From NCBI GenBank assembly GCA_003558335.1, contig PWMA01000068.1, forward strand, positions 1 to 13,680: DNA of 13,680 nt, in the 5' to 3' direction. This stretch comes from Candidatus Methanofastidiosia archaeon (GTDB taxonomy: Archaea; Methanobacteriota_B; Thermococci; Methanofastidiosales; Methanofastidiosaceae). Numbering within the stretch: the first letter of the stretch is position 1; each line of letters opens with the position of its first letter. Below are positions 6,844-13,340 of this stretch, in pieces. Below the pieces are notes generated by a model. It did no database searches and had not been told where the DNA came from. It was given only the letters and a program-made list of their open reading frames with translations. The translations under genes and the position numbers were made by a program.

Positions 6844-7653
6844 ATGGCCAATACTAAAAATAAATCGTTGCTACAAATTTTTAATTTATTGGCAATATTT
6901 GCCACAATATTTGTTAATTATCTTGCAAATGCACTGCCCATTGGAGGAAGACTTACAGGCGAGATATCCGATTCCTATCCAAATCTTTTTGCACCCGCCG
7001 GGATTACATTTGCAATATGGGGCGTAATATATTTACTTTTGATTTTATTCGGAATATACCAAGCAAGAGATTTATTTAAAAAAGAAAAAATATCTATGCC
7101 CTTTTTAGATAAAATTTCTTATTATTTTATTCTTTCAAGTATAGCTAATATAACATGGATTTTTGCTTGGCACTACGAACAATTTTTACTATCTTTGTTT
7201 TTAATGATCTTAATCTTTTTTTCACTTCTTAAAATATATTTGAGGTTGGATATTGGAAAGTCGATAGCGCCAAAAATGGAAAGATTATTTGTCCAAATTC
7301 CATTTAGTGTATATTTGGGATGGATTACAGTTGCAACAATCGCAAACGTCACAACATTCTTAGTATCGATAAACTGGGATGGTCTAGGATTAAGCGATGT
7401 GATTTGGGCAATGATTGTAATCATTGTCGCGCTCATAATTACTTTGCTCATGATAATAACACGAAAAGATATAGCATATACTCTAGTTGTTATATGGGCT
7501 TTATTGGGCATATATATAAAAAGTTCTGACCCTACTATCCTGGGAGTTCAAAACGAAATAGCATTGACTGCAGCAATATCTGCCATAATACTGGTCTTAG
7601 CAATAATTGTAGAGATTGGAGCAGATAAATTATTAAAGAAACAAAAAGTTTAA
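6844..7653 (+). CDS. TspO/MBR-related tryptophan-rich membrane protein, enlarged form
   Basis: 269 residues, hydrophobic throughout, with about eight predicted membrane helices: roughly 10-31, 47-73, 92-114, 115-135, 148-174, 183-206, 210-227 and 239-262. The segment NLFAPAGITFAIWGVIYLLL corresponds to the TspO core motif (P-x-x-x-x-P, then W..Y in helix 2). NITWIFAWHYEQF and FVQIPFSVYLGWITVATIAN resemble helices 3 and 5. Classical TspO has five helices and about 160 residues, so three helices are additional here, as in a known class of longer relatives. TspO proteins bind porphyrins and affect tetrapyrrole and stress responses, but the function of the long form is not established. Converges on the nitroreductase gene with 3 bp between stops. 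Confidence 0.72.
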   Translation: MANTKNKSLLQIFNLLAIFATIFVNYLANALPIGGRLTGEISDSYPNLFAPAGITFAIWGVIYLLLILFGIYQARDLFKKEKISMPFLDKISYYFILSSIANITWIFAWHYEQFLLSLFLMILIFFSLLKIYLRLDIGKSIAPKMERLFVQIPFSVYLGWITVATIANVTTFLVSINWDGLGLSDVIWAMIVIIVALIITLLMIITRKDIAYTLVVIWALLGIYIKSSDPTILGVQNEIALTAAISAIILVLAIIVEIGADKLLKKQKV

Positions 7654-7667
7654 TTTTTATTCTTTTT
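7654..7667 (+). terminator. Oligo-T terminator candidate after the TspO-like gene
   Basis: TTTTTATTCTTTTTC begins directly after the stop codon. It lies within the 3' end of the oppositely oriented nitroreductase, so terminating here would limit antisense transcription. Confidence 0.35.
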
Positions 7668-8259
7668 CTTCATATCCAATAGGTATAACGTATAAAGGTA
7701 TACCATAGTCTTGAGTTCCTAAGATTTTAATTATTTCACTATCAGAAAATGCACCAACTGGACATGAAACTAGACCTAAGGACAAGGCTGCAAGTTCTAA
7801 GTTTTGACAAGAATGTCCTGCCTCAATAAGGGCATATCTTATACCACGACTTCCATATTTATATTTCATTCTTTCAAAGTTTGAAATAATAATAAGTGAA
7901 ATAGGAGCTTTAGATATAAAGGCTTGACCAAAGCAACTTATTGCTATTATTCTTCTATAATCTCCTTCTTTAATTAGTTCTATACTGTTTGTAAGCGGTG
8001 TATATCTATATATTCCTGCTTTTATTTCTTCAATAGACTCTTTTCCAATCGCAATAAATATAGACAAAGGGTATAATCCTCCTGCTGAAGGAACTGTTTT
8101 ATATGGTCCACTATTTCTTATGCCATATGCAGCAAAAAGAAGATTTGATAGCTGTTGATAAGATATTTTAGAAGATTTAAAACTTCTTACTGACTTTCTC
8201 CTAGTTAATAAAGATTCAAATGATTCTGTACCTTCTAAATGATTTTTAAGTTTTATCAT
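7657..8259 (-). CDS. SagB-type (ThcOx family) nitroreductase
   Basis: 200 residues from the ATG at 8259. FMN-dependent nitroreductase fold of the SagB/ThcOx branch: LLTRRKSVRSF (18-27) with the flavin-phosphate-binding arginines, LSNLLFAAYGI, the signature PSAGGLYPL (57-65), and EAGHSCQNLELAALSLGL (146-163). SagB enzymes oxidise azolines to azoles in some RiPP pathways, but most stand-alone archaeal members have no known substrate, and no YcaO cyclodehydratase or precursor peptide is seen here. The start is set by GGGAG placed 7 nt upstream, inside the end of the rhomboid gene. A longer frame from 8289 would overlap rhomboid by 29 bp and lacks such a site. Second gene of a rhomboid-nitroreductase operon with 1 bp between the genes. 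Confidence 0.85.
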   Translation of the reverse strand: MIKLKNHLEGTESFESLLTRRKSVRSFKSSKISYQQLSNLLFAAYGIRNSGPYKTVPSAGGLYPLSIFIAIGKESIEEIKAGIYRYTPLTNSIELIKEGDYRRIIAISCFGQAFISKAPISLIIISNFERMKYKYGSRGIRYALIEAGHSCQNLELAALSLGLVSCPVGAFSDSEIIKILGTQDYGIPLYVIPIGYEEKE

Positions 8260-8260
8260 A

Positions 8261-8917
8261 TTAATTCTCCCAAGTATAAAGGGATTCATTTTGGGATTTT
8301 ATTTTTTTTCTGCCAAATAGTTTGATTAAGATCGCGCCCCCTGCAAATCCTCCAACATGCGCCATATAAGCAACCCCTCCATAAGGATCAGTAAAACTGA
8401 ATACTAATTGCAGAATAAACCATATGAAAAGAAAGTATAATGCTTCTATCTTATAAATTCTTATAAATCCAAAAGGTATTATTGTGCTGATCTTATTTTT
8501 TGGGTAAAGAATTATATAAGCTCCCAGAATTCCAGATATCGCTCCTGATGCCCCAACTGCAGGTATAAATGAATCAAGATTAAAAGCCATATGCGAAAGT
8601 GCAGCAATAACCCCACAAAATAAATAAAATACTAAGTATCTAACTTTCCCTATAGCGGCCTCAATATTATCACCAAATATTATAAGAAACCACATATTGC
8701 CTAAAAGATGTGCCCAACTACCATGCATAAACTGATGAGTAACAATCGTCCACATATCTATACCGAGAAGAAAACTTCTTGGAACAAATGCAAATATGTT
8801 ATTCAATAAATTGCCAGTGAAAAAATTAATAGCGTATAAAAATATGCTTGTAATTATCAAACCATAGGTTATATAAGGCCTTTCTATGGAAATATTTTCG
8901 TCTGCAATTGGGAACAT
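8261..8917 (-). CDS. Rhomboid family intramembrane serine protease
   Basis: 218 residues, six-helix rhomboid core with no extra domain. The catalytic dyad is visible: Ser124 in GASGAISG and His187 in AHVGGFAGG. Family residues HGSWAHLLGNMWFL (65-78) include the oxyanion-stabilising His and Asn, and W/R residues of loop 1 are represented by RSFLLGIDMWTIVTHQFMH. The N-terminal MFPIADENISIERPYITYGLI is typical of archaeal and bacterial members. It cleaves within membrane helices of substrate proteins; the substrate is unknown. It is transcribed from a TATA box about 27 bp upstream of its ATG and is followed by the nitroreductase in the same operon. Confidence 0.93.
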   Translation of the reverse strand: MFPIADENISIERPYITYGLIITSIFLYAINFFTGNLLNNIFAFVPRSFLLGIDMWTIVTHQFMHGSWAHLLGNMWFLIIFGDNIEAAIGKVRYLVFYLFCGVIAALSHMAFNLDSFIPAVGASGAISGILGAYIILYPKNKISTIIPFGFIRIYKIEALYFLFIWFILQLVFSFTDPYGGVAYMAHVGGFAGGAILIKLFGRKKIKSQNESLYTWEN

Positions 8918-8938
8918 ATTATTATACCAAATTAATAA

Positions 8939-8948
8939 TATTTATAAG
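8939..8948 (-). promoter_or_regulatory. TATA box of the rhomboid-nitroreductase operon
   Basis: CTTATAAATA on the minus strand, centred about 27 bp before the rhomboid ATG. No Shine-Dalgarno sequence is present, so a leaderless transcript is expected. Confidence 0.6.
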
Positions 8949-9160
8949 GTTTTAGAGTACTTAAATATTGAATCTGAATGGTACTAAATCTTTAATTATT
9001 GCTTATAATTTGTTTTAGAAGTTTATTATAGCTCCTTTTATTCTTTAAAGTTGTATTTTTCCATTTATCTTGATTCTGTTAATCTATTAATAATTAATTC
9101 GGTTTATCCTTTGTATTAAAGGTTTAAAGGGGCATTAAATTAATAATTACCTTCCAAAAC
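8949..9160. other. Non-coding stretch between divergent rhomboid and arginine decarboxylase genes
   Basis: The full gap (8918-9191) is 274 bp and holds no convincing reading frame or tRNA. Besides the two core promoters it contains an 11-bp direct repeat ATTAATAATTA (9086-9096 and 9139-9149). Between these copies is a small stem CCTTT-GTATT-AAAGG (9108-9122). It is the longest apparently empty stretch in the window and could hold regulatory sites for the decarboxylase, or a small RNA I cannot recognise. Confidence 0.4.
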
Positions 9161-9170
9161 CCTTAAATAC
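9161..9170 (+). promoter_or_regulatory. TATA box of the arginine decarboxylase gene
   Basis: CCTTAAATAC, preceded by an A/C-rich CCAAAAC that resembles a BRE. It is centred about 26 bp before the ATG at 9192. The region before the ATG lacks a Shine-Dalgarno sequence, so a leaderless mRNA is expected. A second AT-rich box (CTATAAATT, 9173-9181) is too close to the ATG. Confidence 0.5.
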
Positions 9171-9191
9171 ACCTATAAATTGATTTAAAAT

Positions 9192-9737
9192 ATGATACCC
9201 AAAAGAGTGTTCTTTGTTAAAGGAAAAGGTATTCACAAAGATCATCTACAATCTTTTGAACTTGCACTAAGGGATGCTGGAATAGAAAAATGTAATCTCG
9301 TTTATGTTTCGAGTATTCTTCCCCCATACTGTGAAATCATACCCAAGGAGGAAGGATTAAAATGTTTAGGCGCTGGACAAATAACTTTCTGTGTAACGGC
9401 AAGAAATGCTACAAACGAGCCAAAAAGACAGTTATCTGCTGCAGTGGGTCTAGCAATACCTGCCGAGAAGGGTAACTATGGATATCTAAGTGAAGTTCAT
9501 ATGTTTGGGCATGATGAGGAATATACGGGCGACTATGCCGAGGATCTTGCAGCAACAATGTTGGCGACGACTTTTGGTATAGATTTTAATCCAGATACCG
9601 CTTGGGACGAAAGAAACGAAATATATAAGGCTAGTGGGAAAATATTTGATAGTCAAAGCGTTGCCATTGCAACGAAAGGTGACAATTGTGGCAAATGGAC
9701 AACAGTTATAGCCGCTGCAATATTTTTGCTGGATTAA
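9192..9737 (+). CDS. pdaD: Pyruvoyl-dependent arginine decarboxylase
   Basis: 181 residues, full length for PvlArgDC. Decarboxylates arginine to agmatine, used in archaea for putrescine/spermidine synthesis and for the agmatidine base of tRNA-Ile2. The proenzyme cleaves itself inside VYVSSILPP; by homology with the Methanocaldococcus enzyme the cut is between Ser40 and Ser41, and Ser41 becomes the pyruvoyl group. Other family blocks are ATNEPKRQLSAAVGLA, YGYLSEVHMFG with a conserved Glu (Glu101), GDYAEDLAATMLATTFGI, and the C-terminal WTTVIAAAIFL. The trimer is cytoplasmic. It stands alone on the plus strand with its own promoter and an oligo-T run after the stop, and is not in an operon with argJ-argD. 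Confidence 0.95.
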   Translation: MIPKRVFFVKGKGIHKDHLQSFELALRDAGIEKCNLVYVSSILPPYCEIIPKEEGLKCLGAGQITFCVTARNATNEPKRQLSAAVGLAIPAEKGNYGYLSEVHMFGHDEEYTGDYAEDLAATMLATTFGIDFNPDTAWDERNEIYKASGKIFDSQSVAIATKGDNCGKWTTVIAAAIFLLD

Positions 9738-9756
9738 TCTTTAAATAATATTATTA

Positions 9757-9770
9757 TTTTTTCTTAATTT
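9757..9770 (+). terminator. Oligo-T terminator candidate after the decarboxylase
   Basis: TTTTTTCTTAATTTT lies about 20 bp after the stop. No strong hairpin is visible, consistent with hairpin-independent archaeal termination. Confidence 0.4.
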
Positions 9771-9779
9771 TAATAAACG

Positions 9780-10787
9780 TTACGTTAAATTTTCTAAAAA
9801 TCCTCTTGTATCCTCCATTTCTAGCCACCCTTTGTCCAATATTTGGATCAAATCTTCAATTTTGTCCACTTGATTTAATATTTTTTTATTCATCTCCCGA
9901 TCTTTTATTTTGATTTCTGCGTAACCACTAATAATTGATAAAGGATTTCGTATATTGTCAATTAAAAAAGCAATGTAGTTTATATTGTCTTCAAGCTGTT
10001 GCTGTGACTTCTTTCTATCTGTAATGTCAATGCCTATTTCAATTACATATAGGGTTCCATCATAATCTTTGTAAGGAAAGTCATAGACATGATAGGTTTT
10101 TTTATTTATATGAGTTCTTTCACAACTTTTAGCTTTTTGAGTTTCAAATACTTCTAACACAGGACAAGATAAACAAGGTTCTTGATTTCTATTTTTAAAG
10201 TCATGAAATATTTCGTAACAATATTTTTTGTTTTCTAAATCAAAATTACTCTTTAAATATTTGTTTATAAACTTCAAAGAAAGATCGGGACTATAAATAC
10301 ATACATATGCAGGAAACTCTTCTAATAATGAATATAAAAATTCCTTGCTTTTTGGCATGGATTCTGGAACTTCTCTTTTTTCATAATTATTACACAAAAG
10401 AAAATAGTATTTTTCGTGAATTTCCTTGCCTTCATAGTTACTCATACCAACAATTGAAGAAGTGATTGTTTTACCTTCATTTGTTATTATTTTAATTTTT
10501 GTTTCATTATTACTGCCTTTATCAAAATAGTCATTTAAAAACATGTTAAATTTTTCTAGAAAGTCTAAATCAATAAAATCTTTCATATATCTTCCAATAA
10601 CTTCTTCCTCAGAATATTTTAAAAAATTAAGGAAAGCTTCATTTGTATCACTTATCTTGCCATTTTCATCAATTGAAATACAAATAAAAGGAGCTTTGTC
10701 AAAAAGAGATCTGTAGTTTTGATAATTCTTTCTAAGACTTGCTATTTCTTCTAAAAGTTGCTCTCTAGATTTTTCTTCATAGTTCAT
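9780..10787 (-). CDS. Two-PAS sensor protein with degenerate histidine-kinase dimerisation domain
   Basis: 335 residues, no signal peptide or membrane segment. A coiled coil (about 3-25) leads into PAS1 (about 25-135). PAS2 (about 148-258) carries four cysteines, Cys190, Cys205, Cys208 and Cys222, in a YCYEIFH...PCLSCP arrangement that could bind a metal or sense redox state, and ends with the usual DITDRKK. Residues 262-315 resemble a HisKA hairpin: LIDNIRNPLSIISGYAEIK matches the H-box HDLRNPL, but the phospho-acceptor His is Asp277. The protein stops soon after at GWLEMEDTRGFL with no ATPase domain, so it cannot autophosphorylate. Ends of this kind occur in other archaeal PAS proteins as far as I recall. 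Start supported by AGAGG 8 nt upstream. Ligand and partner are unknown. Confidence 0.85.
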   Translation of the reverse strand: MNYEEKSREQLLEEIASLRKNYQNYRSLFDKAPFICISIDENGKISDTNEAFLNFLKYSEEEVIGRYMKDFIDLDFLEKFNMFLNDYFDKGSNNETKIKIITNEGKTITSSIVGMSNYEGKEIHEKYYFLLCNNYEKREVPESMPKSKEFLYSLLEEFPAYVCIYSPDLSLKFINKYLKSNFDLENKKYCYEIFHDFKNRNQEPCLSCPVLEVFETQKAKSCERTHINKKTYHVYDFPYKDYDGTLYVIEIGIDITDRKKSQQQLEDNINYIAFLIDNIRNPLSIISGYAEIKIKDREMNKKILNQVDKIEDLIQILDKGWLEMEDTRGFLENLT

Positions 10788-10830
10788 TTATTTTCCTCTA
10801 TTTTAACTTTTTAGACGACAAGTTTCAACG

Positions 10831-10840
10831 ATAATATAAT
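10831..10840 (-). promoter_or_regulatory. TATA box candidate of the PAS gene
   Basis: ATTATATTAT on the minus strand, about 49 bp before the ATG. It would give a leader of about 24 nt carrying the AGAGG Shine-Dalgarno sequence (10795-10799). CTTAAAAAA near 10855 is an alternative. Confidence 0.35.
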
Positions 10841-10863
10841 TGTTTTTGTTTTTTAAGTATTTA

Positions 10864-11610
10864 TTAATTTTTTGTCTTCTTTGCCTTACTTCTTCCAAAT
10901 GGACAAACTTGAATACACACACCACAACAACTCATAATTCCTAAATCTGGGTCTTTAGAAAACTCTTCAAGTTTTGACACACATGTATCGATATCAAGGG
11001 AAATCTCTCTTTCTTTTGGATAATCCTTGAAATTATTATTCTTTAATGCTTTGACTATACAGTAATCGATACACCTTTGACATTTTCCACAATTATTTTC
11101 AAGCGGAGCACCCGTTTCAAGCGGAGCATCAGTTAAGATTGATGCAAGACGAAGCCTAGGGCCATATTCTTTAGTAACTAAATTTAAAGACTTTCCAATC
11201 CAGCCAATACCTGCAGTTCTAGCAATTGCCCGATGAGAAATATGGCTTCTCCAATCTAGGTCATTAATTACATTAGACGCAGGTATCGAAAGTGCTTTAT
11301 AACCACTAGATTCTAGGAATATTGAAAGGCGGTATGCAATAAAATCTAATCTATTGTTCAAAGCCGTTGTATGTTTTGCATAAATAGGCCTACTTTCTGG
11401 AAGTTTCTCTAGAGCTTCATCAGGAATCTTTAATCCTACGCTTATCCCTCTTGAGTAGCTTTTTAGTAAATCTTTGGGAAAAGTTTCATAATCACTTAAC
11501 AAATTAAGATCTGAAACCCCAAAAGTGTTAACTCCTAATTCAAAGGCCATTTCTCTTAATTTAGATGTAAGGGCAAGATCTTCTTTATCTTGATTTAAAT
11601 CTTTTTTCAT
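10864..11610 (-). CDS. QueG-like double [4Fe-4S] cluster protein
   Basis: 248 residues. The N-terminal half has the epoxyqueuosine-reductase-like fold, with RTAGIGWIGKSLNLVTKEYGP (about 131-151) and LRLASILTD. Two ferredoxin-type cluster sets follow: Cys174, 177, 180 and 184 (CGKCQRCIDYC), then Cys210 and the CCGVCIQVCPFGRS segment (228, 229, 232, 236). QueG uses cobalamin and two 4Fe-4S clusters to reduce epoxyqueuosine in bacterial tRNA, and the same fold occurs in reductive dehalogenases. Most archaea make archaeosine and not queuosine, and this protein is shorter than QueG (about 350-380), lacking its C-terminal HEAT-like part. A different reductive reaction is likely. Its TATA box is about 28 bp upstream of the ATG; it is probably a single gene. 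Confidence 0.78.
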   Translation of the reverse strand: MKKDLNQDKEDLALTSKLREMAFELGVNTFGVSDLNLLSDYETFPKDLLKSYSRGISVGLKIPDEALEKLPESRPIYAKHTTALNNRLDFIAYRLSIFLESSGYKALSIPASNVINDLDWRSHISHRAIARTAGIGWIGKSLNLVTKEYGPRLRLASILTDAPLETGAPLENNCGKCQRCIDYCIVKALKNNNFKDYPKEREISLDIDTCVSKLEEFSKDPDLGIMSCCGVCIQVCPFGRSKAKKTKN

Positions 11611-11633
11611 TGTATTAGTATTATCTGCTCACT

Positions 11634-11644
11634 ATATAAAAATA
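11634..11644 (-). promoter_or_regulatory. TATA box of the QueG-like gene
   Basis: ATTTTTATATA on the minus strand, about 28 bp before the ATG, with no Shine-Dalgarno sequence; a leaderless mRNA is expected. It lies in the 45-bp gap after the EamA permease. Confidence 0.55.
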
Positions 11645-11655
11645 TTTGATATTTG

Positions 11656-12539
11656 TTATTCTTTGATAACTAAATAGTTTGATAAAAGAATTAATCCTCC
11701 GCCTATTATTATGCCTGAATTAAGATATTGGCTAAAAGCTACTATTGCTACAATAGAGGCTACCACCGGTTCTATTAAAAGTATTAAACCGGCTTTTGAA
11801 GCCTCTACATTTTCAATACCCTTATAGAACAATGAGTTTGGAAAAAAGGCAACTATTATAGAAAACAAAATAAAATAAAACCAATACTCCAGAGGAAAGT
11901 TATATGATAATCTCATCAAAAAATCTTCTTGATAAAATAAGTAAACTATTGGCCAGATAAATATTAACCAAAGAAATGAGAAAAAAGAATATACGGAAAT
12001 TGTACTTATATAATAGTCTCTGTTTATACCTGTTTTTCTGGCAAATATTACCCATAAAGAGAGAAATACTCCTGCTAATAAAGATGAAACTAATCCTTGA
12101 GGGCTTCCTATGCTACCGATATTCCAAGGAGAAAGAAGAAAAAATATGCCTATTAATGCTATCAATACTGCCTTTATTTTCATTTTAGTTATTATTTCAT
12201 TGAGAAAAATTTTTCCAAAAAAAGTTGTCCAAATAGGTTGAGTATAAATCAGCAGAGCAACTATTGCCACAGGCGTACCAAAGATGATACCACCATATTG
12301 TGTTAATTGTAATAATGCTCCAATTAGGCCATATACGATAAAAAAGAAAATATTATTTCTTCTGAGAGGAATTTTTTTTTTATAAATATTATAGGCAAGG
12401 TTACTAAAAACAGCAATAATAAAGAATAAACTGATATCTCATAAAGTGAAAATCCTAAATTAGAAAAAAATTGCCCTCCAGGTATAGTTAGGCCAAAAAA
12501 AACTGCAGAAATAACAATGGCCCAATAATCTTTATTCAT
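11656..12539 (-). pseudogene. EamA/DMT-superfamily permease, frame broken at a 10-A tract
   Basis: Two adjacent minus-strand frames form one ten-helix drug/metabolite transporter. The first starts at ATG 12539 (FFGLTIPGGQFFSNLGFSLYE, first two helices) and reaches the A10 tract at 12372-12381, after which it runs to a stop at 12324. The other frame continues from the tract as IPLRRNNIFFFIVYGLIGAL, then GGIIFGTPVAIVALLIYTQP, to the stop at 11656. It includes both EamA repeats, with TQPIWTTFFGKIFLNE and the second-repeat IENVEASKAGLILLIEPVVA. Joining them by one added A, or by a -1 slip on A-AAA-AAA, gives about 294 residues, the normal EamA length. A sequencing error in the homopolymer, a recent mutation, or ribosomal/polymerase slippage are all possible. 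Substrate unknown. Confidence 0.8.
12372..12381 (-). repeat. A10 homopolymer (T10 on plus strand), probable slippage site
   Basis: Ten consecutive A on the coding strand at exactly the point where the permease changes frame. The upstream frame reads ATA AAA AAA AAA TTC and the downstream frame reads AAA ATT CCT. Confidence 0.85.
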
Positions 12540-12560
12540 AGAAATAAAACAAACAATATA

Positions 12561-12568
12561 TTTATAAA
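12561..12568 (-). promoter_or_regulatory. TATA box of the EamA permease
   Basis: TTTATAAA on the minus strand, about 26 bp before ATG 12539, with no Shine-Dalgarno sequence; a leaderless transcript is expected. It lies within the 34-bp gap after alaX, so the permease need not depend on alaX transcription. Confidence 0.55.
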
Positions 12569-12573
12569 ATTAT

Positions 12574-13290
12574 TTATTTATTTTCTAAGTTAAAATATAT
12601 TCTTCTATTGTTCCTTCCCTTATTAACTGCCTCAATAAATTTAATTTTCCCAATTTCTTTTAAACTATTAACATGGCATCCTCCATCTGCTTGAGCATCA
12701 AATCCTTTAATGTCTACAATCCTTATTTTTTTTATTTCTCGAGGAAACTCCATTGCAAGTTTAAAAAGTGATGAATCTTTCTGTGCTTCTTCAATATCTT
12801 TATAATATATTTCCACAGGTAAATCTTTTTCTATTATTTGATTTGCCTCATCTATTATTTTTTTGATAAATTCGATGTCTAATTTTTCTATATTTAGATC
12901 TATTCTGCCTTTTTCAGGATTCAACTGATTTCCAGTTATTGATAAGTTATAGTTTTTACTAAACACTCCTGAAATCAAGTGCGCTGCAGTATGAAATCTC
13001 ATTAATTTGTATCGTCTGTCCCAATCAATTATTCCTTTAACTTCGTCTCCTTCTTTAAGACCTTCTTTTTCCAGCTCGTGGCTTATTTTACCTTCAAATT
13101 TACCCACATAGACTACATTGTAAACTTTTCCATCTCTTTTATTAACGAGTTTACCCGTATCCCACTCTACACCTCCACTATTTGGATAAAAATTTGTTTT
13201 GTCCAGGGCTATATATTTTCCTTTAGTTGATGTGACAGTAGCGCTAAATTCCTTAATATAAGAATCTTCTATATACAAACAATCATTCAT
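12574..13290 (-). CDS. alaX: AlaX-type alanyl-tRNA trans-editing protein
   Basis: 238 residues, the size of AlaX-M. Removes serine (or glycine) wrongly attached to tRNA-Ala. An N-terminal barrel with FYPNSGGVEWDTG (34-46) is followed by the editing domain with the zinc motif HTAAH (His100, His104) and the second motif QADGGCHVNSLKEIG (200-214). The C-terminus has KGRNNRRIYF. In AlaRS the second motif is CGGTH; here Asp202 stands at the Cys position and Cys205 at the Thr position, so zinc co-ordination or substrate discrimination may differ. The usual GGGQP of the N-terminal motif is SGGVE. GGTGAT about 6 nt before the ATG is a good Shine-Dalgarno sequence. Located between an NSS transporter and the EamA permease. 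Confidence 0.9.
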   Translation of the reverse strand: MNDCLYIEDSYIKEFSATVTSTKGKYIALDKTNFYPNSGGVEWDTGKLVNKRDGKVYNVVYVGKFEGKISHELEKEGLKEGDEVKGIIDWDRRYKLMRFHTAAHLISGVFSKNYNLSITGNQLNPEKGRIDLNIEKLDIEFIKKIIDEANQIIEKDLPVEIYYKDIEEAQKDSSLFKLAMEFPREIKKIRIVDIKGFDAQADGGCHVNSLKEIGKIKFIEAVNKGRNNRRIYFNLENK

Positions 13291-13314
13291 TAACCATCAC
13301 CAGAATTATATTTT

Positions 13315-13330
13315 AAAAAAATAAAAAAAA
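13315..13330 (-). terminator. Oligo-T terminator after the NSS transporter
   Basis: On the minus strand eight T, one A, then seven T, beginning about 10 bp after the transporter stop. It is the strongest T-run terminator candidate in the window and separates this gene from alaX. Confidence 0.5.
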
Positions 13331-13340
13331 TATAAATATT
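13331..13340 (-). promoter_or_regulatory. TATA box candidate of alaX
   Basis: AATATTTATA on the minus strand, about 44 bp before the alaX ATG. It would give a short leader holding the GGTGAT Shine-Dalgarno sequence. It overlaps the terminator region of the transporter, so its role is uncertain. Confidence 0.35.

Noticed and set aside
7173..7511. Open frame on the minus strand opposite the TspO-like gene
   Set aside because: It is a shadow of a strongly hydrophobic gene and has no initiation signal or family resemblance.
8260..8289. Nitroreductase start at 8289, overlapping rhomboid
   Set aside because: The ten extra residues have no Shine-Dalgarno sequence, whereas GGGAG lies 7 nt before the ATG at 8259.
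8949..9191. Riboswitch or tRNA in the intergenic region
   Set aside because: No cloverleaf, conserved aptamer core or GC-rich structured segment is visible; only weak AT-rich stems are.
12324..12371. 71-residue protein as a separate gene upstream of the permease
   Set aside because: Its last residues follow the A10 tract out of frame; the true continuation of the transporter is in the other frame.
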